Of a DNA stretch of 64,000 nucleotides, positions 54,661-64,000 are shown piece by piece. The DNA comes from Channallabes apus (Eukaryota; Chordata; Actinopteri; Siluriformes; Clariidae): positions 15,366,151 to 15,430,150 of the forward strand of contig CM060113.1 in assembly GCA_030522415.1 (NCBI GenBank). The letters are read 5' to 3'. Both the position numbers and the translations under genes were made by a program. The notes beneath the pieces are model-generated. The model was not told the DNA's origin. It was given only the letters and a program-made list of their open reading frames with translations, and searched no databases. Position 1 is the stretch's first letter; every line of letters starts with the position of its first letter.

Positions 54661-55004
54661 TTCCACAATATTATCTGATGTTGTTTTCATCAGATAATGT
54701 GCTGTTGACAAATGACTTAAAGGGAAGTATTTTGTACTTTTCTGGAACCATATAGAACCAATGAATTGTTGTAATAAAAATTTACTAAACTGTATGAAGA
54801 CAGAAGCTCATTTCTTTTTAAACACGACTGTAAATTCATGCTGTCTATCAGTGACTATCATTTCAGATGAATTACACAAAGTCAAACTCTGCCTAAACCT
54901 GATATAATGTTACTGCATTGATTAAGCAAATGAAATACTTTGGAGGATAAATTATGACACTGTTTTGTACCTTTTCATATTACAACATTGATGAAACCTT
55001 GAAA
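54661..55004. other. unassigned spacer
   Basis: Short AT-rich spacer between MITE copy 2 and Tc1 copy F with no recognised feature. Confidence 0.35.
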
Positions 55005-55006
55005 TA

Positions 55007-56214
55007 CACTCACCTAAAGGATTATTAGGAACACCTGTTCAATTTCTCATTAATGCAATTATTTAATCAACCAATCACATGGCAGTTGCTTCAATGCATT
55101 TAGGGGTGTGGGCCTGGTCAAGACAATCTACTGAACTACAAACTGAATGTCAGAATGGGAAAGAAAAGTGATTTGATCTATTTTGAGCGTGGCATGGTTG
55201 TTGGTGCCAGACGGGCCGGTCTGAGTATTTCACAATCTGCTCAGTTACTGGGATTTTCACGACAATTTCTAGGGTTTATAAAGAATGGTGTGAAAAGGGA
55301 AAAACATCCAGTATGCATCAGTCCTGTGGGCGAAAATGCCTTTTTGATGCTAGAGGTCAGAGGAGAATGGGCCGACTGATTCAAGCTGATAGAAGAGCAA
55401 CTTTGACTGAAATAACCACTTGTTACAACCGAGGTATGCAGCAAAGCATTTGTGAAGCCACAACACACCCAACCTTGAGGCGGATGGGCTACAACAGCAG
55501 AAGACCCCATCGGGTACCACTCATCTCCACTACAAATAGGAAAAAGAGGCTACAATTTGCACGAGCTCACCAAAATTGGACAGTTGAAGACTGGAAAAAT
55601 GTTGCCTGGTCTGATGAGTCTAGATTTCTGTTGAGACATTCAAATGGTAGAGTCAGAATTTGGCGCAAACAGAATGAGAACATGGATCCATCATACCTTG
55701 TTACCACTGTGCAGGCTGATGGTGGTGGTGTAATGGTGTTTTCTTGGCACACTTTAGGCCCCTTAGTGCCAATTGGGCATCGTTTAAATGCCACGGCCTA
55801 CCTGAGCATAGTTTCTGACCATGTCCATCCCTTTATGACCACCATGTACCCATCCTCTGATGGCTACTTCCAGCAGGATAATGCACCATGTCACAAAGCT
55901 CGAATCATTTCAAATTGCTTTCTTGAACATGACAATGAGTTCACTGTACTAAAATGGCCCCCACAGTCACCAGATCTCAACCCAATAGTTCATCTTTGGG
56001 ATGTGGTGGAACGGGAGCTTCGTGCCCTGGATGTGCATCCCTCAAATTTCCATCAACTGCAAGATGCTATCCTATCAATATGGGCCAACATTTCTAAAGA
56101 ATGCTTTCAGCACCTTGTTGAATCAATGCCACGTAGAATTATGGCAGTTCTGAAGGCAAAAGGGGGTCAAACACCGTATTAGTATGGTGTTCCTAATAAT
56201 CCTTTAGGTGAGTG
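55007..56214 (+). mobile_element. Tc1-like transposon, third family, copy F
   Basis: The short terminal inverted repeats CACTCACCTAAAGGATTATT and their mirror (...AATAATCCTTTAGGTGAGTG) are flanked by TA at 55005-55006 and 56215-56216. At 1208 bp it is compact, with little beyond the transposase. Confidence 0.95.
55155..56182 (+). pseudogene. Tc1 transposase, copy F (1-nt deletion; catalytic Glu to Val)
   Basis: It starts MGKKSDLIYFERGMVVGARR with a helix-turn-helix (AGLSISQSAQLLGFS). A 1-nt deletion near 55262 throws it out of frame. From 55313 the rest is open for 289 codons: GRKCLFDARGQRRMGRLIQ, first catalytic Asp in AWSDESRFLL, second in YFQQDNAPCHKAR. The DD34E glutamate position reads SPDLNPIVHLWDVVE, so Val replaces the expected Glu. 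It ends KAKGGQTPY. Two independent defects make it inactive. Confidence 0.93.
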
Positions 56215-56216
56215 TA

Positions 56217-57212
56217 TAATGCATTGCTTAATCCTGATAGTTTAATTGTTGAGTCATTGACAGACGTTAGATTCCATACCTCTTATTTAACAAAATGGTC
56301 AGCCTTTGCTGATTTCCGGCGTACTGTGGCTGCGGGGGAAAAAAATCAGGTTTGCGGATATTGATCTGTCATTTCTCTAGATCTTAGATGCGCAGGTGAT
56401 AGAGAAGGAACAGCCAATCAGAAGTACAGTAGTGTGTGGATGTCTGTAATTGGCTGGTTTTGTGGCTGTTTTGTAACACTGGACAAAGTTGAGCGAGCGT
56501 ACAGGCAGAGTCGAGCGCGCACAGAAAATAAATGTTGCACGCGCGTGCAGTCGAGCGCGAACAGAATCGAGAAGTATTGTGGCAGGAATATAACTCCATA
56601 ATATTCCACCCTCAATGTCCGATCGTGTGACTGATTTAAAAATTCGCTTGTGCTCCTTCATTGCTGAGCTTGGCCTGTCATTTAATATCGCCCACCCACT
56701 CGTCACTTTATGTAAGAAATTAGTGGAGGATAATCAATTAGTTAATCAATTCCTGTGTACTTTGGAGTACTATTATTGCCACAAAAAAAACGCTCCCTAT
56801 AACTTCGCCCACCGCTTGTGATGTCAATGGTTCTCGCAACCAGCAGAGTTTAGGGGCCGGTTCGGTACTTATTTTAGGGCACCGGCACAAATTCTTTTCT
56901 GTGGAAAAGAGCGGCACTGGTTCCAAAATTGGGAACCGGCACAGGAACCAAAGCAGTGGAAAAGGGTTATTACTGACCTGTCTTGGTATGGCTGTAGCAT
57001 CTGTAGCATTTACTTCCAGTGATTGTACTAATATGGGCTAATAATGGCAAACTAGGCACTGAACATATTGAGAAGAAAATGCTGTATTTTCTTGAATAAT
57101 ACTGGGGGCATAATGCAAATATGAAAATATCTAAAAAGAGCCACTTGACAATAATGATGATCAGGGTTATACATAGGCTGTTCATATATTTGGGCCCAGG
57201 GTCATGCATACA
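56217..57212. other. unassigned stretch with GC-rich repeats
   Basis: Around 56480-56560 GTCGAGCGCG-type words recur. At 56840-56970 a GGTTCGGTAC...GGAACCGGC segment ending CAGTGGAAAAGGG has the look of an hAT-type terminus, but I cannot pair it. No gene. Confidence 0.35.
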
Positions 57213-57214
57213 TA

Positions 57215-58815
57215 AGGTGGTGTGAAAAACTATTTGCCCCCTTCCTGATTTCTTATTCTTTTGCATGTTTGTCACACTTAAATGTTTCTGCTCATCAAAA
57301 ACCGTTAACTATTAGTCAAAGATAACATAATTGAACACAAAATGCAGTTTTTAAATGAAGGCTTATGTTATTAAGGGAGAAAAAAAACTCCAAATCTACA
57401 TGGCCCTGTGTGAAAAAGTGATTGCCCCCCTTGTTAAAAATAACTTAACTGTGGTTTATCAGACCTGAGTTCAATTTCTGTAGTCACCCCCAGGCCTGAT
57501 TACTGCAACACCTGTTTCAATCAAGAAATCACTTAAATAGGAGCTACCTGACACAGAGAAGTAGACCAAAAGCACCTCAAAACCTAGACATCATGCCAAG
57601 ATCCAAAGAAATTCAGGAACAAATGAGAACAAAAGTCATTGAGATCTATCAGTCTGGTAAAGGTTATAAAGCCATTTCTAAAGCTTTGGGACTCCAGCAA
57701 ACCACAGTGAGAGCCATTATCCACAAATGGCAAAAACATGGAACAGTGGTGAACCTTCCCAGGAGTGGCCGGCCGACCAAAATTACCCCAAGAGTGCAGA
57801 GACAGCTCATCTGAGAGGTAACAAAAGACCCCAGGACAACATCTAAATATCAATTAAGGTCAGTGTTCACGACTCCACCATAAGAAAGAGACTGGGCAAA
57901 AACGGCCTGCATGGCAGATTTCCAAGGCGCAAACCACTTTTAAGCAAAAAGAACATTAAGGCTCGTCTCAATTTTGCTAAAAAACATCTCAATGATTGCC
58001 AAGACATTTGGGAAAATACCTTGTGGACCGGCGAGACAAAAGTTGAACTTTTTGGAAGGTGCGTGTCCCGTTACATCTGGCGTAAAAGTAACACAGCATT
58101 TCAGAAAAAGAACATCATATCAACAGTAAAATATGGTGGTGGCAGTGTGATGGTCTGGGGTTGTTTTGCTGCTTCAGGACCTGGAAGGCTTGCTGTGATA
58201 GATGGAACCATGAATTCTACTGTCTACCAAAAAATCCAGAAGGAGAATATCCGGCCATCTGTTCGTCAACTCAAGCTGAAGCGATCTTGGGTGCTGCAGC
58301 AGGACAATGACCCAAAACACACCAGCAAATCCACCTCTGAATGGCTGAAGAAAAACAAAATGAAGACTTTGGAGCGGCCTAGTCAACGTCCTGACCTGAA
58401 TCCTATTGAGATGTTGTGGCATGACCTTAAAAAGGCGGTTCATCCTAGAAAACCTTCAAATGAAGCTGAATTACAACAATTCTGCAAAGATGAGTGGGCC
58501 AAAATTCCTCCAGAGCGCTGTAAAAGACTTGTTGCAAGTTATTGCAAACGCTTGATTGCAGTTATTGCTGCTAAGGGTGGCCCAACCAGTTATTAGGTTC
58601 AGGGGGCAATGACTTTTTCACACAGGGCCATGTAGGTTTGGATTTTTTTTTCTCCCTAAATAATAAAACCCCTCATTTAAAAACTGCATTTTGTGTTTAC
58701 TTGTGTTATCTTTGACTAATAGTTAAATGTGTTTGATGATCAGAAACATTTTGTGTGACAAACATGCAAAAGAATAAGAAATCAGGAGGGGGGCAAATAG
58801 TTTTTCACACCACTG
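57215..58815 (+). mobile_element. Tc1-like transposon, copy C
   Basis: Same family and inverted repeats as copies A and B, TA-flanked (57213-57214, 58816-58817). The left terminus is mutated (AGGTGGTGTG for CAGTGGTGTG). Confidence 0.93.
57593..58596 (+). pseudogene. Tc1 transposase, copy C
   Basis: The N-terminus is open from MPRSKEIQEQMRTKVIEIY to a stop at about 57812 (TGA after QRQLI). A deletion of about 30 nt removes the segment after TSK. From 58021 a 191-codon stretch keeps TGETKVELF (Asp changed to Gly at the first catalytic site), QQDNDPKHTS and [15 protein letters not shown], ending AAKGGPTSY. Inactive. Confidence 0.9.
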
Positions 58816-58817
58816 TA

Positions 58818-60017
58818 GTACCCCCACTCCTACTCACCTCGGGGGCAAGGAAAAAAAGTTCAGGCTCAGGAATTTTTTCCACTATCAGCCCTGGTTATAT
58901 AAGTATATGACACATGATGGCAGGCAAAAAAAGAAAATTCCTCTTGAGAGAAATTAAAATTAAAGTCTTCAGGCACAGTAATGACTCTTTTAGTCCAGCT
59001 TGGGCTTAGATAGTCAATTGAATCGATGATTCAGGAAGACAGATAAGAAAAAGGAAACACTGTAATGAACCTATCTGTAACCCAGACAGTGAGGAATTTA
59101 ACCCTTACAGTAAATCCTTCCAATCCTCTCAGCTGTATAGAGAAGCTTTGGAAACAATCTTAAATCATTGCAACTGTGGATTCCCCTTAATAAGCATTTG
59201 TCTTCCATATACTGTAAGATGGGTTCAACTTTTTCCATTTGTTAATTTGGTTTCATTTGAATGCCTATGACCCTGTCTAAATATTACAAGTGTGCCTATT
59301 TAAAGGAAGTTATGCATTGAAATAATTATATTATACCATTATGGTGTGTTTTTTTTTTAATTGAGATTCCACTTTTTAAAAACTATTCAACATACATTTG
59401 TTGTTAAACAGAGTAGCATCAAAACAGGGAACTGAAACCAGTGACGCTAGTTCCACTTCACCTTTCCCTTGGTTATACTGTAGTAAACCAAGGTGATGGG
59501 CACTAAGGTGAAAGTATGATGGCGGGTTTGTCCAAGATGAGTCAAAGCTCATGTGCTTAATGACTTTTCTAATGTTGTATGGAATTATATGATGATCTTG
59601 CTAATTTTGTCTTGTAAACAACCCCTTTTTGTACATGTGATAATGACACATAAATATTTATGGTAAAGTTTCCACACAGGGAGGGAACCAGGGTTCACTG
59701 AAATGAAACATAGAGATAATGGTGTACTGTATGAGTATGTTGGCACATGCTTGTGGGAAGTTTTTGGTGAAGATAGTTCTAGGGTTGGTTGCATATTCTA
59801 AAGGTTTATACATATTCAAATTTCATTTGAATATACATTTTTTGAAAATATATGCTGAAACATTTTTATACTTTAATTCAATAATCTATTTATATATATA
59901 TATATATATATGTCAGTATTTTGATTATACAGCTCATCACCCATTAGGTAGAAATGTAATTATACGGTTCAGCATTTACTGTTCTGATAAACAGTGCTCA
60001 AACATACACCCCTCCCA

Positions 60018-60078
<61 letters not shown>

Positions 60079-60370
60079 TAGTTATTAATAGAATCAATAG
60101 TTAAATTGTTTTTATTAACTTGACTGCCGTGTCTTTGTTATATCTTCATATTACAAAGAGACAAACTAACATAGAACTTCAATTTAAAATGTAGAAATTA
60201 CATTAATTCTTCTAGTTTCAATTAGTTTAAATGAATTAGTTTCAATTAGTTTCATTCTCTTGAATTATTTAATGAACTGGGTTTATTTAAAATAGGGTAA
60301 TCTGGACTCAACAGACCACATGACCTTTTTCTAATGCCCCAGAGTACATTTTTATGCTCCATAGAAAATG
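58818..60370. other. unassigned non-coding stretch with microsatellites
   Basis: AT-rich; (TA)n at about 59891-59912 and (CA)n at 60021-60075. No gene seen. Confidence 0.4.
60021..60075. repeat. (CA)n microsatellite
   Basis: Uninterrupted CA repeats. Confidence 0.97.
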
Positions 60371-60382
60371 TAAGCCTTTTTT

Positions 60383-60624
60383 TTTATTAGCCTCATTGAT
60401 AAGTGGTTTTAAACAGTTGAGTTCTATTCACATTGGGCATGTGGAAATGCTCTTACTTTCACTAATTTACATAACTGTGAGGGCTACTGCTGTTTTTTAG
60501 GATTTGTTTTCACCAAGCCTTCCAAGTTTCAATATTGCACTGGACAGTTCGTTACCCAATTTTGGCAGTTCAGCAATCTCCTTAGTTATTTTCTTTGCTT
60601 GATGCAGGCCAATATATTTTTTCA
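60383..60624 (-). other. candidate terminal exon of an unidentified minus-strand gene
   Basis: A good acceptor (TACATTTTAATTGCAG, ending 60625) is followed by an open segment to TAA at 60497-60499. It encodes a helical, charged end: YIGLHQAKKITKEIAELPK followed by LGNELSSAILKLGRLGENKS. AATAAA (60383-60388) lies about 110 nt after the stop. I do not recognise the family. Upstream exons are not evident within the window. Confidence 0.35.
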
Positions 60625-60739
60625 CTGCAATTAAAATGTATATGCAATATGATAAATAGTGAAACTTCATAAAATGAAGGGAAATACTGAATACCTCAGT
60701 GAAAGTTTTTTTTTCTAACAAAATCCACAAAAGATAAAT

Positions 60740-61838
60740 CAGTATGCTTCAGTATGCATACTGTAAGTGAATACATTTGATTTCATGTTTTCTAGGTCTA
60801 CTCTCCTCACCTTTTTACAAAACATTGTCTTTGTTGTGAGACATTTTGTTACCCAAAGTGAGTAACATCTCTACAACTGGAATTGCTCTATTGGTGCATT
60901 GATACAGTACCTTTTTTAAAGTCTAATTTTGCTATACAAACAGCCGTTTTGCTAATGAATTAACTTGTCTCTCAATAATGGATATACCTTATCAAAACTC
61001 TAATTCCATTTACCAACAGCTCAGCACAACAGTTAATTCTACCATAGCACTGGTTAAGTTGTGACCCAGAAAGCTAGAATGACCTAAAAACAATAAGAAC
61101 ATACTGTATGGCATTACCAAATGCAGAATTGGCCCTCTTTTTCTCTGTAATGTAAAAAAAAATATTTTAAAGAAAAACAAATCAATAACAATGCAACAAT
61201 GTTACAAAGATGTTTCTTGATATGTTTTACTGTGCCATATTTTCTATGATACCACATACAGTATGCCAATTTCGAAATGAAACACAAATCAAAACACAAA
61301 AAGGAAACACAACATGAAACACAAAATGAAGCAGCATTTCCAATACTGTACTATAAAAAACCTCTCTCTCTCTATATATATATATATATAAAACTGTATA
61401 GATAGTACTCAAATGTACATCAAAACTAGTAATTACAGTCCTATCAACATCACACATTATTCTCCCAAAATATATACAGTAGCTGGACTAGTTAGATATT
61501 ATTTTTATTTTACAATGTTCAATATATTTCAGTAATTATTTTTTTTGCTATGTTTTGAACAAAAAGTGCTGTAGATAAATATAATTTCATTTTTCAAAAC
61601 ATGTAGCTTCAAACAAGTAAAGCCAAAATTAAGTAATTACTCTGATTTGGATGTAATGTTTCCCAAACCTCCCATATCTCAAAGATGTAAAAACCATAGA
61701 TTACCTTTCAAATTCCACAACAATTGGACAAGAACATGTCACAAAATAACAAACTATTCCTAAAAGAAAAAAGTGAAAAGAGTAAAGAGTGAAAAGAAAA
61801 ATGTAAAGTTGCACTAAAGATTTTATGATATATAAAAT
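60740..61838. other. unassigned non-coding stretch
   Basis: AT-rich with a short (CT)n(TA)n at about 61362-61390; no gene. Confidence 0.35.
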
Positions 61839-61839
61839 A

Positions 61840-63418
61840 CAAACCGGATTCCAAAACAGTTGGGACACTAAACAAATTGTGAATAAAAACTGAATGCAGT
61901 GATGTGGAGATGGCAAATGTCAATATTATATTCAGAATAGAACATAAATCACGGAACAAAAGTTTAAACTGAGAAAATTTATCATTTTAAGGGAAAAATA
62001 TGGTGAATCAAAATGTCATGGTGTCAACAAATCCCAAAAAAGTTGGGACAACGCCATTTTCACCAGTGTGTGGCATCTCCCCTTCTTCTTACAACACTCA
62101 ACAGACGTCTGGGGACCGAGGAGACCAGTTTCTCAAGTTTAGAAATAGGAATGCTCTCCCATTCTTGTCTAATACAGGCCTCTAACTGTTCAATCGTCTT
62201 GGGCCTTCTTTGTCGCACCTTCCTCTTTATGATGCGCCAAATGTTCTCTATAGGGGAAAGATCTGGACTTTCAGTACCCGGATCCTTCTCCTACGCAGCC
62301 ATGATGTTGTGATTGATGCAGAATGTGGTCTGGCATTATCTTGTTGAAAAATGCAGGGTCTTCCCTGAAAGAGATGACGTCTGGATGGGAGCATATGTTG
62401 TTCTAGAACCTGAATATATTTTTCTGCATTGATGGTGCCTTTCCAGACATGCAAGCTGCCCATGCCACACGCACTCATGCAACCCCATACCATCAGAGAT
62501 GCAGGCTTCTGAACTGAGCGTTGATAACTTGGGTTGTCCTTGTCTTCTTTGGTCCGGATGACATGGCGTCCATCATTTCCAACAAGAACTTCGAATCGTG
62601 ACTCGTCTGACCACAGAACAGTCTTCCATTTTGCCACACTCCATTTTAAATGATCCCTGGCCCAATGAAAACACCTGTGCTTGTGGATCTTGCTTAGAAA
62701 TGGCTCCTTCTTTGCACTCTTTGCCTTTCAGCTGGCAACGGCGGATAGCACGGTGGATTGTGTTCACTGACAATGGTTTCTGGTAGTATTCCTGAGCCCA
62801 TTCTGTGATTTCCTTTACAATAGCATTCCTGTTTGTGGTGCAGTGTCGTTTAAGGGCACGGAGATCACGGGCATCCAGTATGGTTTTACACCCTTGACCC
62901 TTACGCACAGAGATTGTTCCAGATTCTCTGAATCTTTGGATGATATTATGCACAGTTGATGATGATAACTGCAAAGTCTTTGCAATTTTTCGCTGGGTAA
63001 CACCTTTCTTATATTGCTCCACTATCTTTCTGCGCAACATTGTGGGAATTGGTGATCCTCTACCCATCTTGGCTTCTGAGAGACACTGCCACTCTGAGAA
63101 GCTCTTTTTATACCCAATCATGTTGCCAATTAACCTAATTACTGTTAATTGGTCTTCCAGCTCTTCATTATGCTCAAATTTACTTTTTCCAGCCTCTTAT
63201 TGCTACTTGTCCCAACTTTTTTGGGATTTGTTGACACCGTGAAATTTGGAATCAACATATTTTTCCTTTAAAATGATACATTTTCTCGGATTAAACTTTT
63301 GATCTGTCATCTATGTTCTATTCTGAATAAAATATTGACATTTGCCATATCCACATCATTGCATTCAGTTTTTATTCACAATTTGTTTAGTGTCCCAACT
63401 TTTTTGGAATCCAGTTTG
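61840..63418 (-). mobile_element. Tc1-like transposon, second family, copy D
   Basis: TA (61838-61839) precedes CAAACCGGATTCCAAAACAG; the other end reads TTTTTTGGAATCCAGTTTG. The inner repeats AACTTTTTTGGGATTTGTTGACACC give long inverted ends. It contains a minus-strand transposase. It is a full-length relative of copy E. Confidence 0.92.
62248..63121 (-). pseudogene. Tc1 transposase, copy D (two frame breaks)
   Basis: N-terminal part (62573 to about 63064): MGRGSPIPTMLRRKIVEQY, helix-turn-helix TQRKIAKTLQLSSSTVHNII, FRESGTISVRKGQG linker. The frame breaks near 62700. The core (62248-62637) keeps WSDESRFEVLVGNDGRHV, SLMVWGCMSACG and FQQDNARPHSASITT. A 13-nt deletion near 62270 shifts the frame just before the catalytic glutamate region seen in copy E. 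Confidence 0.9.
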
Positions 63419-63419
63419 A

Positions 63420-64000
63420 ATATTATTTGTATAAAATTATGTTATTTGGATTTAGCATTTTTAGGAGAGAAGCAAAATGGTTAATGGTGTAGTGTAATGT
63501 AACTGTTGGATATGGTGTCATCCATGCTTTCATTGTTCAGGGTCAGCAATACGACATACTGGCAATAAGTATTTTGCCTGAATAAAAAGGGTCATGCTCA
63601 GGTATTCTGCTGTGTTGTCATTTTTTATTAAATTTTTATTTATACAGTTAAAACACAGGCATAATGCTAAAAGAAAGGAAGTGTGAATGTGGTTTAGCAA
63701 GCACATGCTTTCTCCAGTTAGACTTTACACTTTTGAAAATTGAGGAACTATTTGGAGGCAGAGAAAAGTCATTAAATACATGGTTCCCTATATGTGAATG
63801 TCAGTATATAAAGCAGTGCGCTTGCCATAAATGGACTGTGTCTTAATAAGACCTCCGATGGTTTCCTGAGACAAACAACAAGAGTGAATAGTCTGTTATT
63901 CTAAATGGGGTTTTAATGACCATTCCACCAACTTTGGATTATTCTACAGTATATACATACCTACATCTTTGTATGTCTTACTGTTCTTTTCCCCATTTCT
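63420..64000. other. unassigned non-coding end of window
   Basis: No recognised repeat. A 60-codon plus-strand ORF (63664-63846) is Cys-rich but has no family features, and I do not call it a gene. Confidence 0.3.

Noticed and set aside
56480..56960. GC-rich stretch as a CpG-island promoter
   Set aside because: The repeated GTCGAGCGCG words and GGAACCGGC edge fit a repeat fragment better, and no ORF or exon follows.

Overview
The window is repeat-dense nuclear DNA of a teleost fish. Evidence for this is the Tc1-like DNA transposons with the teleost 'MPRSKEIQEQ' type of transposase, L2-type LINEs ending in AATTC/GAATT repeats, a Tx1-type LINE, hAT elements, tRNA-derived SINEs with a teleost-style tail, a sushi-type Ty3/gypsy chromovirus and many (TA)n, (CA)n and (GATA)n microsatellites. 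I cannot name the species. I recognise no intact host gene. What may be host sequence is limited to exon-like pieces at 15.4-19.9 kb, 20.9-24.2 kb and 60.4-60.6 kb.

Layout. 0-3.6 kb: palindromic AT-rich minisatellite cut by a SINE, a (TA)n tract and unassigned sequence. 3.65-8.42 kb: Gypsy-1, a complete but damaged LTR retrotransposon on the minus strand with TSD TCAGT. 8.5-13.5 kb: L2 3' end, Tc1 copy A, SINE tail, TA-flanked MITE. 13.7-15.3 kb: hAT mosaic copy 1. 15.4-20 kb: duplicated exon-like unit, Tc1 copy B, decayed exons with a poly(A) signal. 20-27 kb: mostly simple repeats and unassigned DNA. 27.2-32.2 kb: near full-length L2 LINE (L2-A, minus) with an ORF1 esterase domain and ORF2 endonuclease/reverse transcriptase. 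32.3-34.6 kb: decayed ZMYM1-like hAT transposase with a SINE inside it. 35.1-44.5 kb: a second L2 (L2-B, plus) split by three nested insertions: Gypsy-2 (35482-40663, TSD GTCAG), a short retroelement (TSD AAGCAGTTATT) and hAT mosaic copy 2 (TSD GTTTAACT). It is then cut by Tc1 copy E. 45.5-50.2 kb: Tx1-type LINE, followed by an L2 3' UTR. 50.7-64 kb: decayed Tc1 remnants, second MITE, Tc1 copies F, C and D, microsatellites.

The most informative biology is in the two gypsy copies. They share three features readable from the sequence. (1) An 11-nt primer-binding site, one base inside the 5' LTR, is exactly complementary to the predicted 5' end of the element's own RNA, 31 bp from the TATA box. 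This is Tf1/sushi-type self-priming, and the site also holds the first ATG of gag. (2) A G GGA AAC slippery heptamer right after the gag zinc knuckle is followed 7 nt later by a 9-bp stem, forming an H-type pseudoknot in Gypsy-1. This is the same heptamer as in PEG10, a domesticated mammalian relative. (3) A 71-codon leader ORF is kept open in all four LTRs. Gypsy-2 has about 1% LTR divergence, a chromodomain and one nonsense codon in pol. Gypsy-1 is older, has lost the chromodomain and part of gag, and carries an Asp-to-Asn change in the reverse transcriptase active site.
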